Under the pieces are notes generated by a model. The model searched no databases, was not told the origin of the DNA, and was given only the letters and a program-made list of their open reading frames with translations. From Rhabditoides inermis (Eukaryota; Nematoda; Chromadorea; Rhabditida; Rhabditidae), in NCBI GenBank assembly GCA_963966185.1, contig CAWZYM010000089.1:794501-858500 (forward strand): a stretch of DNA of 64,000 bases, read 5' to 3'. Shown piece by piece: positions 1 to 13,236 of this stretch. Positions within the stretch are counted from its first letter, which is position 1; the number at the start of each line of letters is the position of its first letter. The position numbers and the translations under genes were made by a program.

Positions 1-3000
1 AAAAAAAAACATTGATCACTGCTACTAATATGCAATCTCTCCTACTCTCTGATCTTTCACTCTCTCGTATGCACATAGAAAGCGCTCCGGGCACGCTTCG
101 CGCGCCTCCGCGGTCAAAGTCGATCAGTAGATCAGTAATATTGAGAATATATTGATCACTGCTACTGATATACAGGTCAGTCTTTCAGTAGTTGACTGAT
201 TTTCATTTAGTTCCTTTTTTTTTCAAATTTTCAGTGATATCGAATAATTAGAAAGTGTCACAGTCTATCAGTATCTGGTTGATAGTATCTGGTTGACTGA
301 TTTTCTACAGATGTATTTACTATGCTCATAGTAGGCGCTCCGGCACGCTCCGCGGTCAGAGCCTATCAGTAGATCAGTGATAAAAAATAATATAATGATC
401 ACTGATACTGTTAAGTATGCATTTTCTCCTACTCTCTGATATTTTACTCTCTCGTATGCACATAGAAAGCGCTCCGGCACGCTTCGCGCGCCTCCGCGGT
501 CAAAGTATATTAGTAGATCAGTAAAAATAAGAATATATTGATCTCTGCTACTGATATGATCTTTATCCGACTCTCTGATCGTTCACTTTCTCGTATGCAC
601 ATAGAAAGCTCTCCGGCACGCTTCGCGCGCCTCCGCGGTCAAAGTCGATCAGTAGATCAGTAAGAATTAGAATATATTGTTCACTGCTACTGATATACAT
701 GTCAGTCGTTCAGTAGTTGACTGATTTTCATTTATTTCCCTTTTTTAATTTTCAGTGATATCGAATAATTACGTAGAAAGTGTCACAGTCTATCATTATC
801 TGGTTGATAGTATCTGGTTGACTGCTTTTCTAAAGGTGTATTCACTATGCTCATAGAAGGCGCTCCGGCACGCTCCGCTGTCAGAGCCTATCAGTAGATC
901 AGTAATAAAAATAACAATATAATGATCACTGATACTGATATGCATTTTCTCCTACTCTCTGATATTTTACTCTTTCGTATGCACATAGAAGGCGCTCCGG
1001 CACGCTTCGCGCGCCTCCGCGGTCAAAGCCGATCAGTAGAACAGTAATTATTAAAAAAAAACATTGATCACTGCTACTGATATGCATTCTCTCCTACTCT
1101 CTGATCTTTTACTCTTTTGTATGCACATAGAAAGCGCTCCGGCACGCTTCGCGCGCCTCCGCGGTCAAAGCCGATCAGTAGATCAGTAATTATAAAAAAA
1201 AACATTGATCACTGCTACTAATATGCAATCTCTCCTACTCTCTGATCTTTCACTCTCTCGTATGCACATAGAAAGCGCTCCGGCAGGCTTCGCGCGCCTC
1301 CGCGGTCAAAGTCGATCAGTAGATCAGTAATATTGAGAATATATTGATCACTGCTACTGATATACAGGTCAGTCTTTCAGTAGTTGACTGATTTTCATTT
1401 AGTTCCCTTTTTTTCAAATTTTCAGTGATATCGAATAATTAGAAAGTGTCACAGTCTATCAGTATCTGGTTGATAGTATCTGGTTGACTGATTTTCTACA
1501 GATGTATTTACTATGCTCATAGTAGGCGCTCCGGCACGCTCCGCGGTCAGAGCCTATCAGTAGATCAGTGATAAAAAATAATATAATGATCACTGATACT
1601 GTTAAGTATGCATTTTCTCCTACTCTCTGATATTTTACTCTCTCGTATGCACATAGAAAGCGCTCCGGCACGCTTCGCGCGCCTCCGCGGTCAAAGTATA
1701 TTAGTAGATCAGTAAAAATAAGAATATATTGATCTCTGCTACTGATATGATCTTTATCCGACTCTCTGATCGTTCACTTTCTCGTATGCACATAGAAAGC
1801 GCTCCGGCACGCTTCGCGCGCCTCCGCGGTCAAAGTCGATCAGTAGATCAGTAAGAATTAGAATATATTGTTCACTGCTACTGATATACATGTCAGTCGT
1901 TCAGTAGTTGACTGATTTTCATTTATTTCCCTTTTTTAATTTTCAGTGATATCGAATAATTATGTAGAAAGTGTCACAGTCTATCATTATCTGGTTGATA
2001 GTATCTGGTTGACTGCTTTTCTAAAGGTGTATTCACTATGCTCATAGAAGGCGCTCCGGCACGCTCCGCTGTCAGAGCCTATCAGTAGATCAGTAATAAA
2101 AATAACAATATAATGATCACTGATACTGATATGCATTTTCTCCTACTCTCTGATATTTTACTCTTTCGTATGCACATAGAAGGCGCTCCGGCACGCTTCG
2201 CGCGCCTCCGCGGTCAAAGCCGATCAGTTGATCAGTAATTATAATAATACATTGATCACTGCTACTGATATGAATTTTCTCCGACTCTCTGATTGTTCAT
2301 TTTCTCGTATGCACATAGAAAGCGCTCCGGCACGCTTCGCGCGCCTCCGCGGTCAAAGTCGATCAGTAGATCAGTAAGAATTAGAATATATTGTTCACTG
2401 CTACTGATACACAGGTCAGTCTTTCAGTAGTTGACTGATTTTCATTTAGTTCCCTTTTTTAATTTTCAGTGATATCGAATAATTAGAAAGTGTCACAGTC
2501 TATCAGTATCTGGTTGATAGTATCTGGTTGACTGATTTTCTACAGATGTATTTACTATGCTCATAGAAGGCGCTCCGGCACGCTCCGCTGTCAGAGCCTA
2601 TCAGTAGATCAGTAATAAAAATAACAATATAATGATCACTGATACTGATATGCATTTTCTCCTACTCTCTGATATTTTACTCTTTCGTATGCACATAGAA
2701 GGCGCTCCGGCACGCTTCGCGCGCCTCCGCGGTCAAAGCCGATCAGTAGAACAGTAATTATTTAAAAAAAAAACATTGATCACTGCTACTGATATGCATT
2801 CTCTCCTACTCTCTGATCTTTTACTCTTTTGTATGCACATAGAAAGCGCTCCGGCACGCTTCGCGCGCCTCCGCGGTCAAAGCCGATCAGTAGATCAGTA
2901 ATTATAAAAAAAAAACATTGATCACTGCTACTAATATGCAATCTCTCCTACTCTCTGATCTTTCACTCTCTCGTATGCACATAGAAAGCGCTCCGGCAGG

Positions 3001-3160
3001 CTTCGCGCGCCTCCGCGGTCAAAGTCGATCAGTAGATCAGTAATAATAAGACAATATTGATCACTGCTACTGATATGCATTCTCTCCTACTCTCCGATCT
3101 CACACTCTCATGTGTGCACATAGAGGGCGCTCCGGCACACTCCACGGTAAAAGCCTATCA
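1..3160. repeat. 140-bp monomer array with a ~1.19-kb higher-order repeat
   Basis: Monomers of about 139-140 bp recur. Each has an AT-rich part (TTGATCACTGCTACTGATAT), a CT-rich part, a GC-rich core (GCGCTCCGGCACGCT, then CGCGCGCCTCCGCGG) and a tail with the direct repeat GATCAGTAGATCAGTAA. The start and tail form an imperfect inverted pair around CTACTGAT. About eight monomers plus a diverged AT-rich variant make a unit of about 1191 bp. It is present at 1-1191 and 1192-2230 and partly again at 2240-3020, with few differences, so amplification was recent. Confidence 0.85.
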
Positions 3161-3238
3161 GTAGCTGGTTGACAATTATTGTTTATTATAGATCCAGGTA
3201 TAATTTATAGTTATCACTGGTCTAATATTATAAAATAT

Positions 3239-3291
3239 AAGAGAGAGAGATAGAGAGAGGAAGAGAGGGAGAGAGTGAGAGAGAGAGAGAC

Positions 3292-3330
<39 letters not shown>

Positions 3331-3335
3331 GAAAA
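3239..3335. repeat. (GA)n microsatellite next to core C1
   Basis: An imperfect GA/GAA tract interrupted by GACGAAA lies directly beside the conserved core. Similar plus-strand GA tracts flank the other cores or lie within the monomers: 5199-5232, 5342-5396, 9491-9578, 10128-10173, 13096-13235, 20572-20621, 21003-21058, 21170-21270, 26612-26639, 29907-29945, 30064-30140, 36138-36185, 38098-38149, 38536-38590 and 38702-38800. CT-oriented tracts are at 4621-4667, 28482-28534 and 29639-29679. Tract length varies between otherwise similar copies. Confidence 0.9.
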
Positions 3336-3830
3336 AGAGAGGGATGAGAAAAGGAATTGGATGAGAAAATGAGGTGGTACTACAAAGTATTTCGCCTCGC
3401 CTCATTTCCCTGGTTGAGCATACAATGACGTGAGTGCATATAGTAATGTTTCATTGTATGTGCTCAGAAAACTGTTGTTGGAGTGTGGTGAGCTGTTTCG
3501 TAGTGCATGGTGATGTTCTCGCTCATTTGCACAATTGACTGTCTCTTTCTCTGACATCAGACAGACTGGCAGCTGGCGCACTCTCACCTCGCCACACTCT
3601 CTCGTCGCGGGGCAATAAAACGACGTCGATTAGAGGAATTTAATTGATAGCGGGCGTCAGAGGTCACAAAAAGATGCAAATTTTGGTAGAAGTGTAGTGG
3701 CCACCTATTTGCATGTTGTAGTAAAGGGAAACCTTACACGGTTGCCTAGTTTTCTTGAACAGCCCGCGACAACTGTTTAGTGTCGCCTCGCCTCGACTAA
3801 ATCACTTCGTGAAAGGAAACCAGGAAGAGT

Positions 3831-3837
3831 TATAAAA
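3831..3837 (+). promoter_or_regulatory. Conserved TATA-box-like site in array core
   Basis: TATAAAA inside GGAGTTATAAAAAGATTACG is kept in all eight array cores (this copy reads GAAGAG just upstream). About 65 nt downstream most copies carry TGACGTCG, a CRE-like octamer. This could be a Pol II promoter that transcribes the array on the plus strand, but there is no transcript evidence, and conservation could simply reflect recent duplication. Confidence 0.25.
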
Positions 3838-4233
3838 AGATTACGGGCAGATTTGTAGGTGAGGGAGTGTAGAGGAGTGACGTCGAAACCGTTTTTCGAT
3901 AGCTGAAGTCTGCGATCCGCAGTGCTCGTTCTTGTAAGGTCTACTCGCCGCAGCCGATTCGCCAGTGACCCGTCTCCTCGCCTCACACACTATTTCGCCG
4001 CTTTTGTGTCTGACTCTCTCTGATTACGCGCTATTTCGTCGGACTTTCTGGAGCTTATAGCTCCGCGGATATGAGAGATAAAGGGCTGAAAATTGGAATC
4101 CTGCATCTCGGGACAGAGACCATCGGATCGATGTCACGTTTGGCTAGATAGGAGTAGTGGCTGGCGCGGTAGAGCGATGGACGGACGGAAACCATAGGGC
4201 ATTTTGCACAGCTAGGCGCAGCGGGCGCTGCGA

Positions 4234-4254
4234 CTAGCGCGCTTCGCGCGCTAG
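4234..4254 (-). repeat. Terminal hairpin, CTAG ended
   Basis: CTAGCGCGC, then TTC, then GCGCGCTAG is a perfect 9-bp-stem palindrome. On the minus strand it ends in CTAG, immediately followed by TC of the neighbouring element. Equivalent hairpins are at 11073-11093, 14139-14159 (one mismatch), 17531-17551, 22183-22203, 28103-28123 and 31023-31043. Confidence 0.8.
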
Positions 4255-4613
4255 AAATATAAATATGAGTAAGAGGAGAAAATTATCTATCGATTGATGT
4301 ATAGATTGATTGGATATATGCTCTGGAAGCGATAATATGAGCTGAGCTAGAAGTGCTGTTGTCAGAGCCTTCCAAAAATGAGTGATCTTTATTGTATTTC
4401 CTTAATTTTAAATTACAGTATTATCAATTTTTGAATAGTGTCACAGTCTATCAGTAGCTGGTTGACAATTTTTGCTTCTCGACTGATATTATCTTACCTA
4501 TGCTCATAGAAGGCGCTCCGAGATGCAGCCGAAGACTATCGGTATATGAGTGATAAAATGTTATAACTAATGACTAATCTACACTTTCCGTTTCTCCGCT
4601 TCTCTTATCTCTA

Positions 4614-4669
<56 letters not shown>

Positions 4670-5197
4670 TTGCTCTAGAAGGCGCTCCGGCACTCTGCCG
4701 CGTGCCTCCGCGGTCAAAGCCTATCAGTAGATCAGTAATATAATTAATAATATATTGATCACTGATACTGATATGCATTCTCTCCTACTCTCTGATCTTT
4801 TACTCTCTCGTATGCACATAGAAAGCGCTCCGGCACGCTTCGCGCGCCTCCGCGGTCAAAGTCGATCAGTAGATCAGTAATAACAAGACTATATTGATCA
4901 CTGCTACTGATATGCATTTTCTCCGACTCTTTGATCTTTCACTCTCTCGTATGCACATAGAAAGCGCTCCGGCACGCTCCGCGCGCCTCCGCGGTCAAAG
5001 CCGATCAGTAGATCAGTATTTTTAATAATATATTGATCACTGATACTGATATGCATTCTCTCCTACTCTCTGATCTTTCACTCTCTCGTATGCACATAGA
5101 GGGCGCTCCGGCACACTCCGCGGTAAAAGCCTATCAGTACTATTTATTATAGATACAAGTATAGTTTATAGTTATCACTGGTCTAATATTGTAAAAT

Positions 5198-5236
<39 letters not shown>

Positions 5237-5350
5237 ATGAGCAGCTGGTTGACCATTATTATTTATTTTAGATCCAAGTAGACTTCATAGTTATCACTAA
5301 TCTAAAATCATAATTTATACGAGAGAGATAGAGGAAGAGACGGAGATAGG

Positions 5351-5397
<47 letters not shown>

Positions 5398-5989
5398 GAA
5401 AAAAGAGGGATGAGAAAAGGAGGTTACATGTTATTTCGCCTCGCCTCACTTCCCTGATTGAATGTAGATCAGTAATAATAAGACTATATTGATCACTGCT
5501 ACTGATATGCATTTTCTCCGACTCTTTGATCTTTCACTCTCTCGTTCTCGTATGCACATAGAAAGCGCTCCGGCACGCTTCGCGCGCCTCCGCGGTCAAA
5601 GTCGATCAGTAGATCAGTAATAACAAGACTATATTGATCACTGCTACTGATATGCATTTTCTCCGACTCTTTGATCTTTCACTCTCTCGTATGCACATAG
5701 AAAGCGCTCCGGCACGCTCCGCGCGCCTCCGCGGTCAAAGCCGATCAGTAGATCAGTATTTTTAATAATATATTGATCACTGATACTGATATGCATTCTC
5801 TCCTACTCTCTGATCTTTCACTCTCTCGTATGCACATAGAAAGCGCTCCGGCACGCTCCGCGCGCCTCCGCGGTCAAAGCCGATCAGTAGATCAGTATTT
5901 TTAATAATATGTTGATCACTGATACTGATATGCATTCTCTCCTACTCTCTGATCTTTCACTCTCTCGTATGCACATAGAGGGCGCTCCG

Positions 5990-6640
5990 GCACGCTGCCG
6001 CGCGCCTTCGCGTAAAAGTCTATAAGTAGATCAATAATAATATTTTTTATTATTTCACGATTTATCCATCTTTCTGATCTTTCACTCTTTCTCATGCGCA
6101 TACATAGAAGGCGCTCCGGCACGCTGCCGCGCACTTCCGCGTAAAAGTCTATAATTAGATCAATAATAATATGTTTTCTTTATTATTTCACGATTTATCC
6201 ATCTTTCTGATCTTTCACTCTTTCTCATGCGCATAGAAGGCGCTCCGGCACGCTGCCGCGCACCTCCGCGTAAAAGTCTACAATTAGATCCATAATAAAA
6301 AAATTTCCATATTATTTCACGATTTATCCATCTTTCTGATCTTTCACTCTTTCTCATGCGCATAGAAGGCGCTCCGGCACGCTGCCGCGCGCCTCCGCGT
6401 AAAAGTCTATAATTAGATCAATAATAATATTTTCTCTTTATTATTTCACAATTTATCCATCTTTCTGATCTTTCACTCTTTCTCATGCGCATAGAAGGTG
6501 CTCCGGCACGCTGCCGCGCACCTCCGCGTAAAAGTCTATCAGTAGATCAATAATAATATTTTTCATTAGTAATCTACGATTTACTGATTTTTCACTCTTT
6601 TTTATGCGCATAGAAGGCGGCACGCAGCCGCGCTATCAAA
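5990..6640. repeat. ~125-bp monomer sub-array
   Basis: About five copies share CATCTTTCTGATCTTTCACT, a CATGCGCATAGAAGG motif, CGGCACGCTGCCGCG and GCGTAAAAGTCTATAA. They are related to the 140-bp monomer in the GC core but have a different AT-rich part. The same block recurs at about 23270-23910. Confidence 0.8.
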
Positions 6641-6769
6641 ATCTATTAAAATTTTTGATAATTGCTATATTGTAATATTTATCTTTTCACTTTTCTACAT
6701 TTTGCTATGCCCAATATAGAGGGAGGAGGAGACAAAGTGGTGAAGGAATCCGGCACGCTCCGGCGGTCA

Positions 6770-7640
6770 AATTCTATCAGTAGTTGACAATGATTAGTTA
6801 TCACGGATCTAATATTATAAAATCTCTACTCTCGCCTTTGATCACAGACAGCCGCTCCGCGCACCTCAGCGGTAAAATTCTATCAGTAGCTGGTTGACAA
6901 TTATTATTTATCACGGATCTAATATTATAAAATCTCTACTCTCGCCTTTGATCACAGACAGCCGCTCCGCGCGCCTCCGCGGTCAAATCCTATCAGTAGC
7001 TGGTTGACAATGATTAGTTATCACGAATCTAACATTATAAAATCTCTACTCTCGCCTTTGATCACAGACAGCCGCTCCGCGCGCCTCCGCGGTCAAATCC
7101 TATCAGTAGCTGGTTGACAATGATTAGTTATCACGGATCTAATATTATAAAATCTCTACTCTCGCCTTTGATCACAGACAGCCGCTCCGCGCACCTCAGC
7201 GGTAAAATTCTATCAGTAGCTGGTTGACAATTATTATTTATCACGGATCTAATATTATAAAATCTCTACTCTCGCCTTTGATCACAGACAGCCGCTCCGC
7301 GCGCCTCCGCGGTCAAATCCTATCAGTAGCTGGTTGACAATGATTAGTTATCACGAATCTAACATTATAAAATCTCTACTCTCGCCTTTGATCACAGACA
7401 GCCGCTCCGCGCGCCTCCGCGGTCAAATCCTATCAGTAGCTGGTTGACAATTATTAGTTTTCACGGATCTAATATTATAAAATATCTACTCTCGCCTATG
7501 ATCATAGACAGCCGCTCCGCGCGCCTCCGCGGTCAAATCCTATCAGTAGCTGGTTGAAAATGGTTAGTTATCACGGATCTAATATTATAAAATATCTACT
7601 CTCGCCTACGATCATAGACATCCGCTCCGCGCGCCTCCGC
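6770..7640. repeat. 110-bp tandem repeat sub-array
   Basis: About eight copies with a strict 110-bp period (TATCAGTAGCTGGTTGACAA at 6881, 6991, 7101 and so on). Each has ATCACGGATCTAATATTATA, a CTCTACTCTCGCC stretch and the GC box GCCGCTCCGCGC. Variants (GCACCTCAGCGG versus GCGCCTCCGCGG) alternate in a fixed order, which suggests a two- to three-copy higher-order unit. Confidence 0.85.
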
Positions 7641-9492
7641 GCAGTAATAATAAGAATAAATTGATCCCTACTACTGATATGCATTTTCTTCGACTCTCTG
7701 ATCGTTCACGTTCTCGTATGCACATAGAAAGCGCTCCGGCACGCTCCGCGCGCCTTCGCGGTCAAAGTATATCAGTATATCAGTAATAATAAGAATATAT
7801 TGATCACTGCTACTGATATGACTTTTCTCCGACTCCCTGATCGTTCACTTTCTCGTATGCACATAGAAAGCGCTCCGGCACGCTTCGCGCGCCTCCGCGG
7901 TCAAAGTATATCAGTAGATCAGTAATAATAAGAATATATTGAACAATGATACTGATATGACTTTTCTCCGACTCTCTGATCCTTCATTTTCTCGTATGCA
8001 CATAGAAAGCGCTCCGGCACGCTCCGCGCGCCTCCGCGGTCAAAGTATATCAGTAGATCAGTAATAATAAGAATATATTGAACACTGATACTGATATGAC
8101 TTTTCTCCGACTTTCTGATCCTTCATTTTCTCGTATGCACATAGAAAGCGCTCCGGCACGCTCCGCGCGCCTCCGCGGTCAAAGTATATCAGTAGATCAG
8201 TAATAATAAGAATATATTGAACACTGATACTGATATGACTTTTCTCCGACTCTCTGATCGTTCATTTTCTCGTATGCACATAGAAAGCGCTCCGGCACGC
8301 TTCGCGCGCCTCCGCGGTCAAAGTATATCAGTAGATCAGTAAAAATAAGAATATATTGATCACTACTACTGATATGCATTTTATCCGACTCTCTGATCTT
8401 TCACTCTCGTATGCACATAGAAGGCACTCCGGCACGCTTCGCGCGCCTCCGCGGTCAAAGCCGATCAGTAGATCAGTAATTATAAAAAAAAACATTGATC
8501 ACTGCTACTGATATGCATTTTATCCGACTCTCTGATCGTTCATTTTCTCGTATGCACATAGAAGGCGCTCCGGCACGCTTCGCGCGCCTCCGCGGTCAAA
8601 GCCGATCAGTAGATCAGTAATTATAATAAAACATTGATCACTGATACTGATATGCATTTTCTCCGACTCTCTGATTTTTTACTCTTTCGTATGCACATAA
8701 AAGGTGATACTGATATGCATTTTCTCCGACTTTCTGATCTTTTACTTTTTCGTTTGCACATAGAGGGCGCTCCGGCACGCTTCGCGCGCCCCCGCGGTCA
8801 AAGCCGATCAGTAGATCAGTAATATTAAGAATATATTGATCACTGCTACTGATATGCATTTTCTCCGAATCTCTGATCTTTCACTTTCTCGTATGCACAT
8901 AGAAGGCGCTCCGGCACGCTTCGCGCGCCTCCGCGGTCAAAGCCGATCAGTAGATCAGTAATTATAATAAAACATTGATCACTGATACTGATATGCATTT
9001 TCTCCGACTCTCTGATTTTTTACTCTTTCGTATGCACATAAAAGGTGATACTGATATGCATTTTCTCCGACTCTCTGATCTTTCACTTTCTCGTATGCAC
9101 ATAGAAAGCGCTCCGGCACGCTCCGCGCGCCTCCGCGGTCAAAGTCGATCAGTAGATCAGTAATAATAAGAATATATTGATCACTGCTACTGATATGCAT
9201 TTTCTCCGACTCTCTGATCGTTCACTTTTTTTATATGCACATAGAAAGCGCTCCGGCACGCTCCGCGCGCCTCCGCGGTCAAAGTCGATCAGTAGATCAG
9301 TAATAATAAGAATATATTGATCACTGCTACTGATATGCATTTTCTCCGACTCTCTGATTGTTCACTTTCTCGTATGCACATAGAAAGCACTCCGGCACGC
9401 TCCGCGGTAAAAGCCTATCAGTAGCTGGTTGACAATTTTTATTTATTATAGATCCAAGTATAATTATTAGTTATCACTGGTCTAATATAAGC

Positions 9493-9578
<86 letters not shown>

Positions 9579-10124
9579 TGAGCAGCTGGTTGACAATTAT
9601 TATTGATTTTAGTTCCAAGTAGACTTCATATTTCTCACTAATCTAAAATCATATTATATAAGAGAGAGATAGAGGAAGAGAGGAAGAGAGATGACTGATC
9701 TTTATTAATTTCCTTATTTTTTCAATTTTCAGTAATTTTAAATAATTAGAAAGTGTCACAGTCTATCTGGTTGATAGTATCTGCTTGAATGCTTTTCTAC
9801 AGATGTTATATTTACTATGCTCATAGAAGACGCTCCGGCACGCTCCGCGGTCATAGCTTATCAGTATTTCAGTGATAAAAATAATAATAAAATGATCACT
9901 GATACTGTTATGCATTTTCTCCTACTCTCTCATATTTTACTTTCTCGTATAAACATAGAGGGCGCTCCGGCACGCTTCGCACGCCTCCGCGGTCAAAGCC
10001 GATCATTAGATCAGTAATAATTGATCACTGATACTGATATGCATTCTCTCCTACTGATCTTTCACTCTCTCGTATGCACATAGAGGGCGCTCCGGCACAC
10101 TCCGCGGTAAAATATTATAAAATA

Positions 10125-10174
<50 letters not shown>

Positions 10175-11072
10175 GAAAAAAGAGGGATGAGAAAAGGAGA
10201 GGGATGAGAAAAGGAGGTTACATAGTATTCCGCCTCGCCTCACTTCCCTGATTGAATATAGAATGTCGTTAGTGCATACAGTTTTATTTGTATTGTATTT
10301 GCTCAGGATATAGAATTTGCACCGTTTGTTGGAAGTGTGGTGAGCTGTTTCGTAGTGCATGGTAATGTTCTCGCTCATTTGCACAGTTTACTGTCTCTTT
10401 CTCTGGCATCAGACAGACTGGCAGCTGGCGCACTCTCACCTCGCCGCACTCTCTCGTCGCGGGGCAATAAAGTGGCGTCGATTAGAGGAATTTAATTGAT
10501 AGCGAGCGTCAGAGGTCACAAAAAGATGCAAATTTTGGTAGAAGTGTAGTGGCCACCTATTTGCATGTTGTAGTAAAAGGAGACCTTACACGGTTGCCTA
10601 GTTTTCTTGAACAGCCCGCGACAACTGTTTGGTGTCGCCTCGCCTCGACTAAATCACTTCGTGAAAGGAAACCAGGAGGAGTTATAAAAAGATTACGGGC
10701 AGATTTGTAGGTGAGGGAGTGTAGAGGAGTGACGTGAAAACCGTTTTTCGATAGCTGAAGTCTGCGATTCGCAGTACTCGTTCTTGTAAGGTCTACTCGC
10801 CGCACCCGATTCGTCAGTGACCCGTCTCTTCATCTGACACACTATCTCGCTGCTTTTCTGTCTGACTCTCTCGGATTACGCGCTATTTCGTCGGACCTTC
10901 TTGAGCTTATAGCTCCGCGGATATGAGAGATAAAGATCTGAAAATTGGAATCCTGCATCTCGGGACCGAGACCATCGGATCGATGTCACGTTTGGCTAGA
11001 TAGGAGTAGTGGGTGGCGCGGTAGAGCGATGGACGTACGGAAACCATAGGGCATTTTACACTTACAGGCAGA

Positions 11073-13144
11073 CTAGCGCGCTTCGCGCGCTAGAAATATA
11101 GGTATAAAATAGAGAAAAAATTTATCTATCGATTGATATATAGATTGACTTGATATGTGCTCTGGAAGTGCTATTAGGAGCTGTGCTAGAAGTGCTATTG
11201 TCAGAGCCTTCCAAAAATAAGTGATTTTTATTGTATTTCCTCAATTTTAAATTGCAGTATTATCAAATGTTTGAACAGTGTGACAGCCTATCAGTAGCTG
11301 GTTGACAATTTTGCTTCTCGACTGATATCATCTTTCCTATGCTCATAGAAGGCGCACCGAGATGCAGCCGAAGACTGTTGATATATGAGTGATAAATATG
11401 TTATAACTAAATTACACTTTCCGTTTCTCTCTCTCTCTTCTTTGCTCTAAAAGGCGCTCCGGCACGCTTCGCGCGCCTCCGCGGTCAAAGTCGATCAGTA
11501 GATCAGTAATAATAAGAATATATTGATCACTGCTACTGATATGATTTTTCTCCGACTCTCTGATCTCTCACTTTCTCGTATGCACATAGAAAGCGCTCCG
11601 GCACGCTCCGCGCGCCTCCGCGGTCAAAGTCGATCAGTAGATCAGTAATAATAAGAATATATTGATTACTGCTACTGATATGCATTTTCTCCGACTCTCT
11701 GATCGTTCACCTTTTCGTATGCACATAGAAAGCGCTCCGGCACGCTCCGCGCGCCTCCGCGGTCAAAATATATCAGTAGATCAGTAATAGTAAGAATATG
11801 TTGATCACTGCTACTGGTATGAATTTTCTTCGACTCTCTGATATTTCACTTTCTCGGATGCACATAGAAAGCGCTCCGGCACGCTCCGCGCGCCTCCGCG
11901 GTCAAAGTCGATCAGTATATCAGTAATAGTAAGAATATATTGATCACTGCTACTGATATGCATTTTCTCCGACTCTCTGATCTTTCACTTGCTCGTATGC
12001 ACATAGAAAGCGCTCCGGCACGCTTCGCGCGCCTCCGCGATCAAAGTATATCAGTAGATCAGTAATAATAAGAATATGTTGATCACTGATACTGATATGC
12101 ATTTTCTCCTACTCTTTGATAATTTACTCTCTCGTAAGCACATAGAGGGCGCTCCGGCACGCTTCGCGCTCCTCCGCGGTCAAAGCCGATCAGTAGATCA
12201 GTAATTATAATAATATAATGATCACTGATACTGATATGCATTTTCTCCTACTCTCTGATAATTTACTCTCTCGTAAGCACATAGAGGGCGCTCGGCACGC
12301 TTCGCGCGCCTCCGCGGTCAAAGCCGATCAGTAGAACAGTAATTATAATAATTTATTGATCACTGATACTGATATGCATTCTCTCTTACTCTCTGATCTT
12401 TCACTCTCTCGTACGCACATAGAAAGCGCTCCGGCACGCTTCGCGCGCCTCCGCGGTCAAAGTATATCAGTAGATCAGTAAAAATAAGAATATCTTGATC
12501 ACTGCTACTGATATGCATTTTCTCCGACTCTCTGATCTTTTACTTTCTCGTATGCACATAGAAAGCGCTCCGGCACGCTCCGCGCGCCTCCGCGGTCAAA
12601 GTCGATCAGTATATCAGTAATAGTAAGAATATATTGATCACTGCTACTTATATGCATTTTCTCCGACTCTCTGATCTTTCACTTGCTCGTATGCACATAG
12701 AAAGCGCTCCGGCACGCTTCGCGCGCCTCCGCGGTCAAAGTATATCAGTAGATCAGTAATAATAAGAATATGTTGATCACTGCTACTGGTATGAATTTTC
12801 TTCGACTCTCTGATATTTTACTTTCTCGTATGCACATAGAAAGCGCTCCGGCACGCTTCGCGCGCCTCCGCGGTCAAAGTATATCAGTATATCAGTAATA
12901 GTAAGAATATCTTGATCACTGCTACTGATATGCATTTTCTCCGACTCTCTGATCTTTCACTCTTTCGTATGAACATAGAGGGCGCTCCGGCACACGCCGC
13001 GGTAAAAGCCTATCAGTAGATGGTTAACAATTTTTATTTATTATAGATCCAAGTATAATTTACACTTATCACTGGTCTAATATTATAAAACATAAGCGAG
13101 AAAGAGAGATACGAAAGAGAGAGCGAGAGAGAAAGAGAAAGGCG

Positions 13145-13236
<92 letters not shown>

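Larger units (their letters stand above)
1..4233 (-). mobile_element. Tandem element E0 (partial), Helitron-like repeat unit
   Basis: This is the 5' part, on the minus strand, of the first array element; its 3' part lies outside the window. Read on the minus strand it starts with TC at 4233-4232, runs through a conserved core (about 4233-3391) and a (GA)n tract (about 3335-3239), then 140-bp monomers down to base 1. The core is the type shared with E4 and E7 (AAAACGACGTCG near 3616). The core contains a TATAAAA and an AATAAA-like string but no recognisable protein. The element type is inferred from the ends; no Rep/helicase gene is present, so it would be non-autonomous. Confidence 0.55.
4234..11072 (-). 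mobile_element. Tandem element E1, Helitron-like repeat unit (6.8 kb)
   Basis: Minus-strand order: TC start at 11072, core C2 to about 10231, GA tract 10173-10128, then a long variable monomer region (10.1 to 4.7 kb), a CT tract at 4667-4621, an AT-rich block, and the terminal hairpin at 4254-4234 ending in CTAG. The monomer region holds three families: 140-bp monomers, a run of about 125-bp monomers (5990-6640) and a run of 110-bp repeats (6770-7640). Most of it pairs with E5 (22183-28102), so both descend from one ancestor. C2 has the CACTTACAGGCAGA end type. Confidence 0.6.

Noticed and set aside
3660..3720. Spliced-leader RNA gene in the cores
   Set aside because: An Sm-like AAATTTTGG string is present, but no SL1/SL2-like exon with a donor lies at the expected distance upstream.
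3391..4254. Ribosomal DNA spacer or LTR identity for the cores
   Set aside because: No rRNA sequence is seen anywhere, and the cores lack TG...CA ends and target duplications. The CTAG|TC joints explain the boundaries better.
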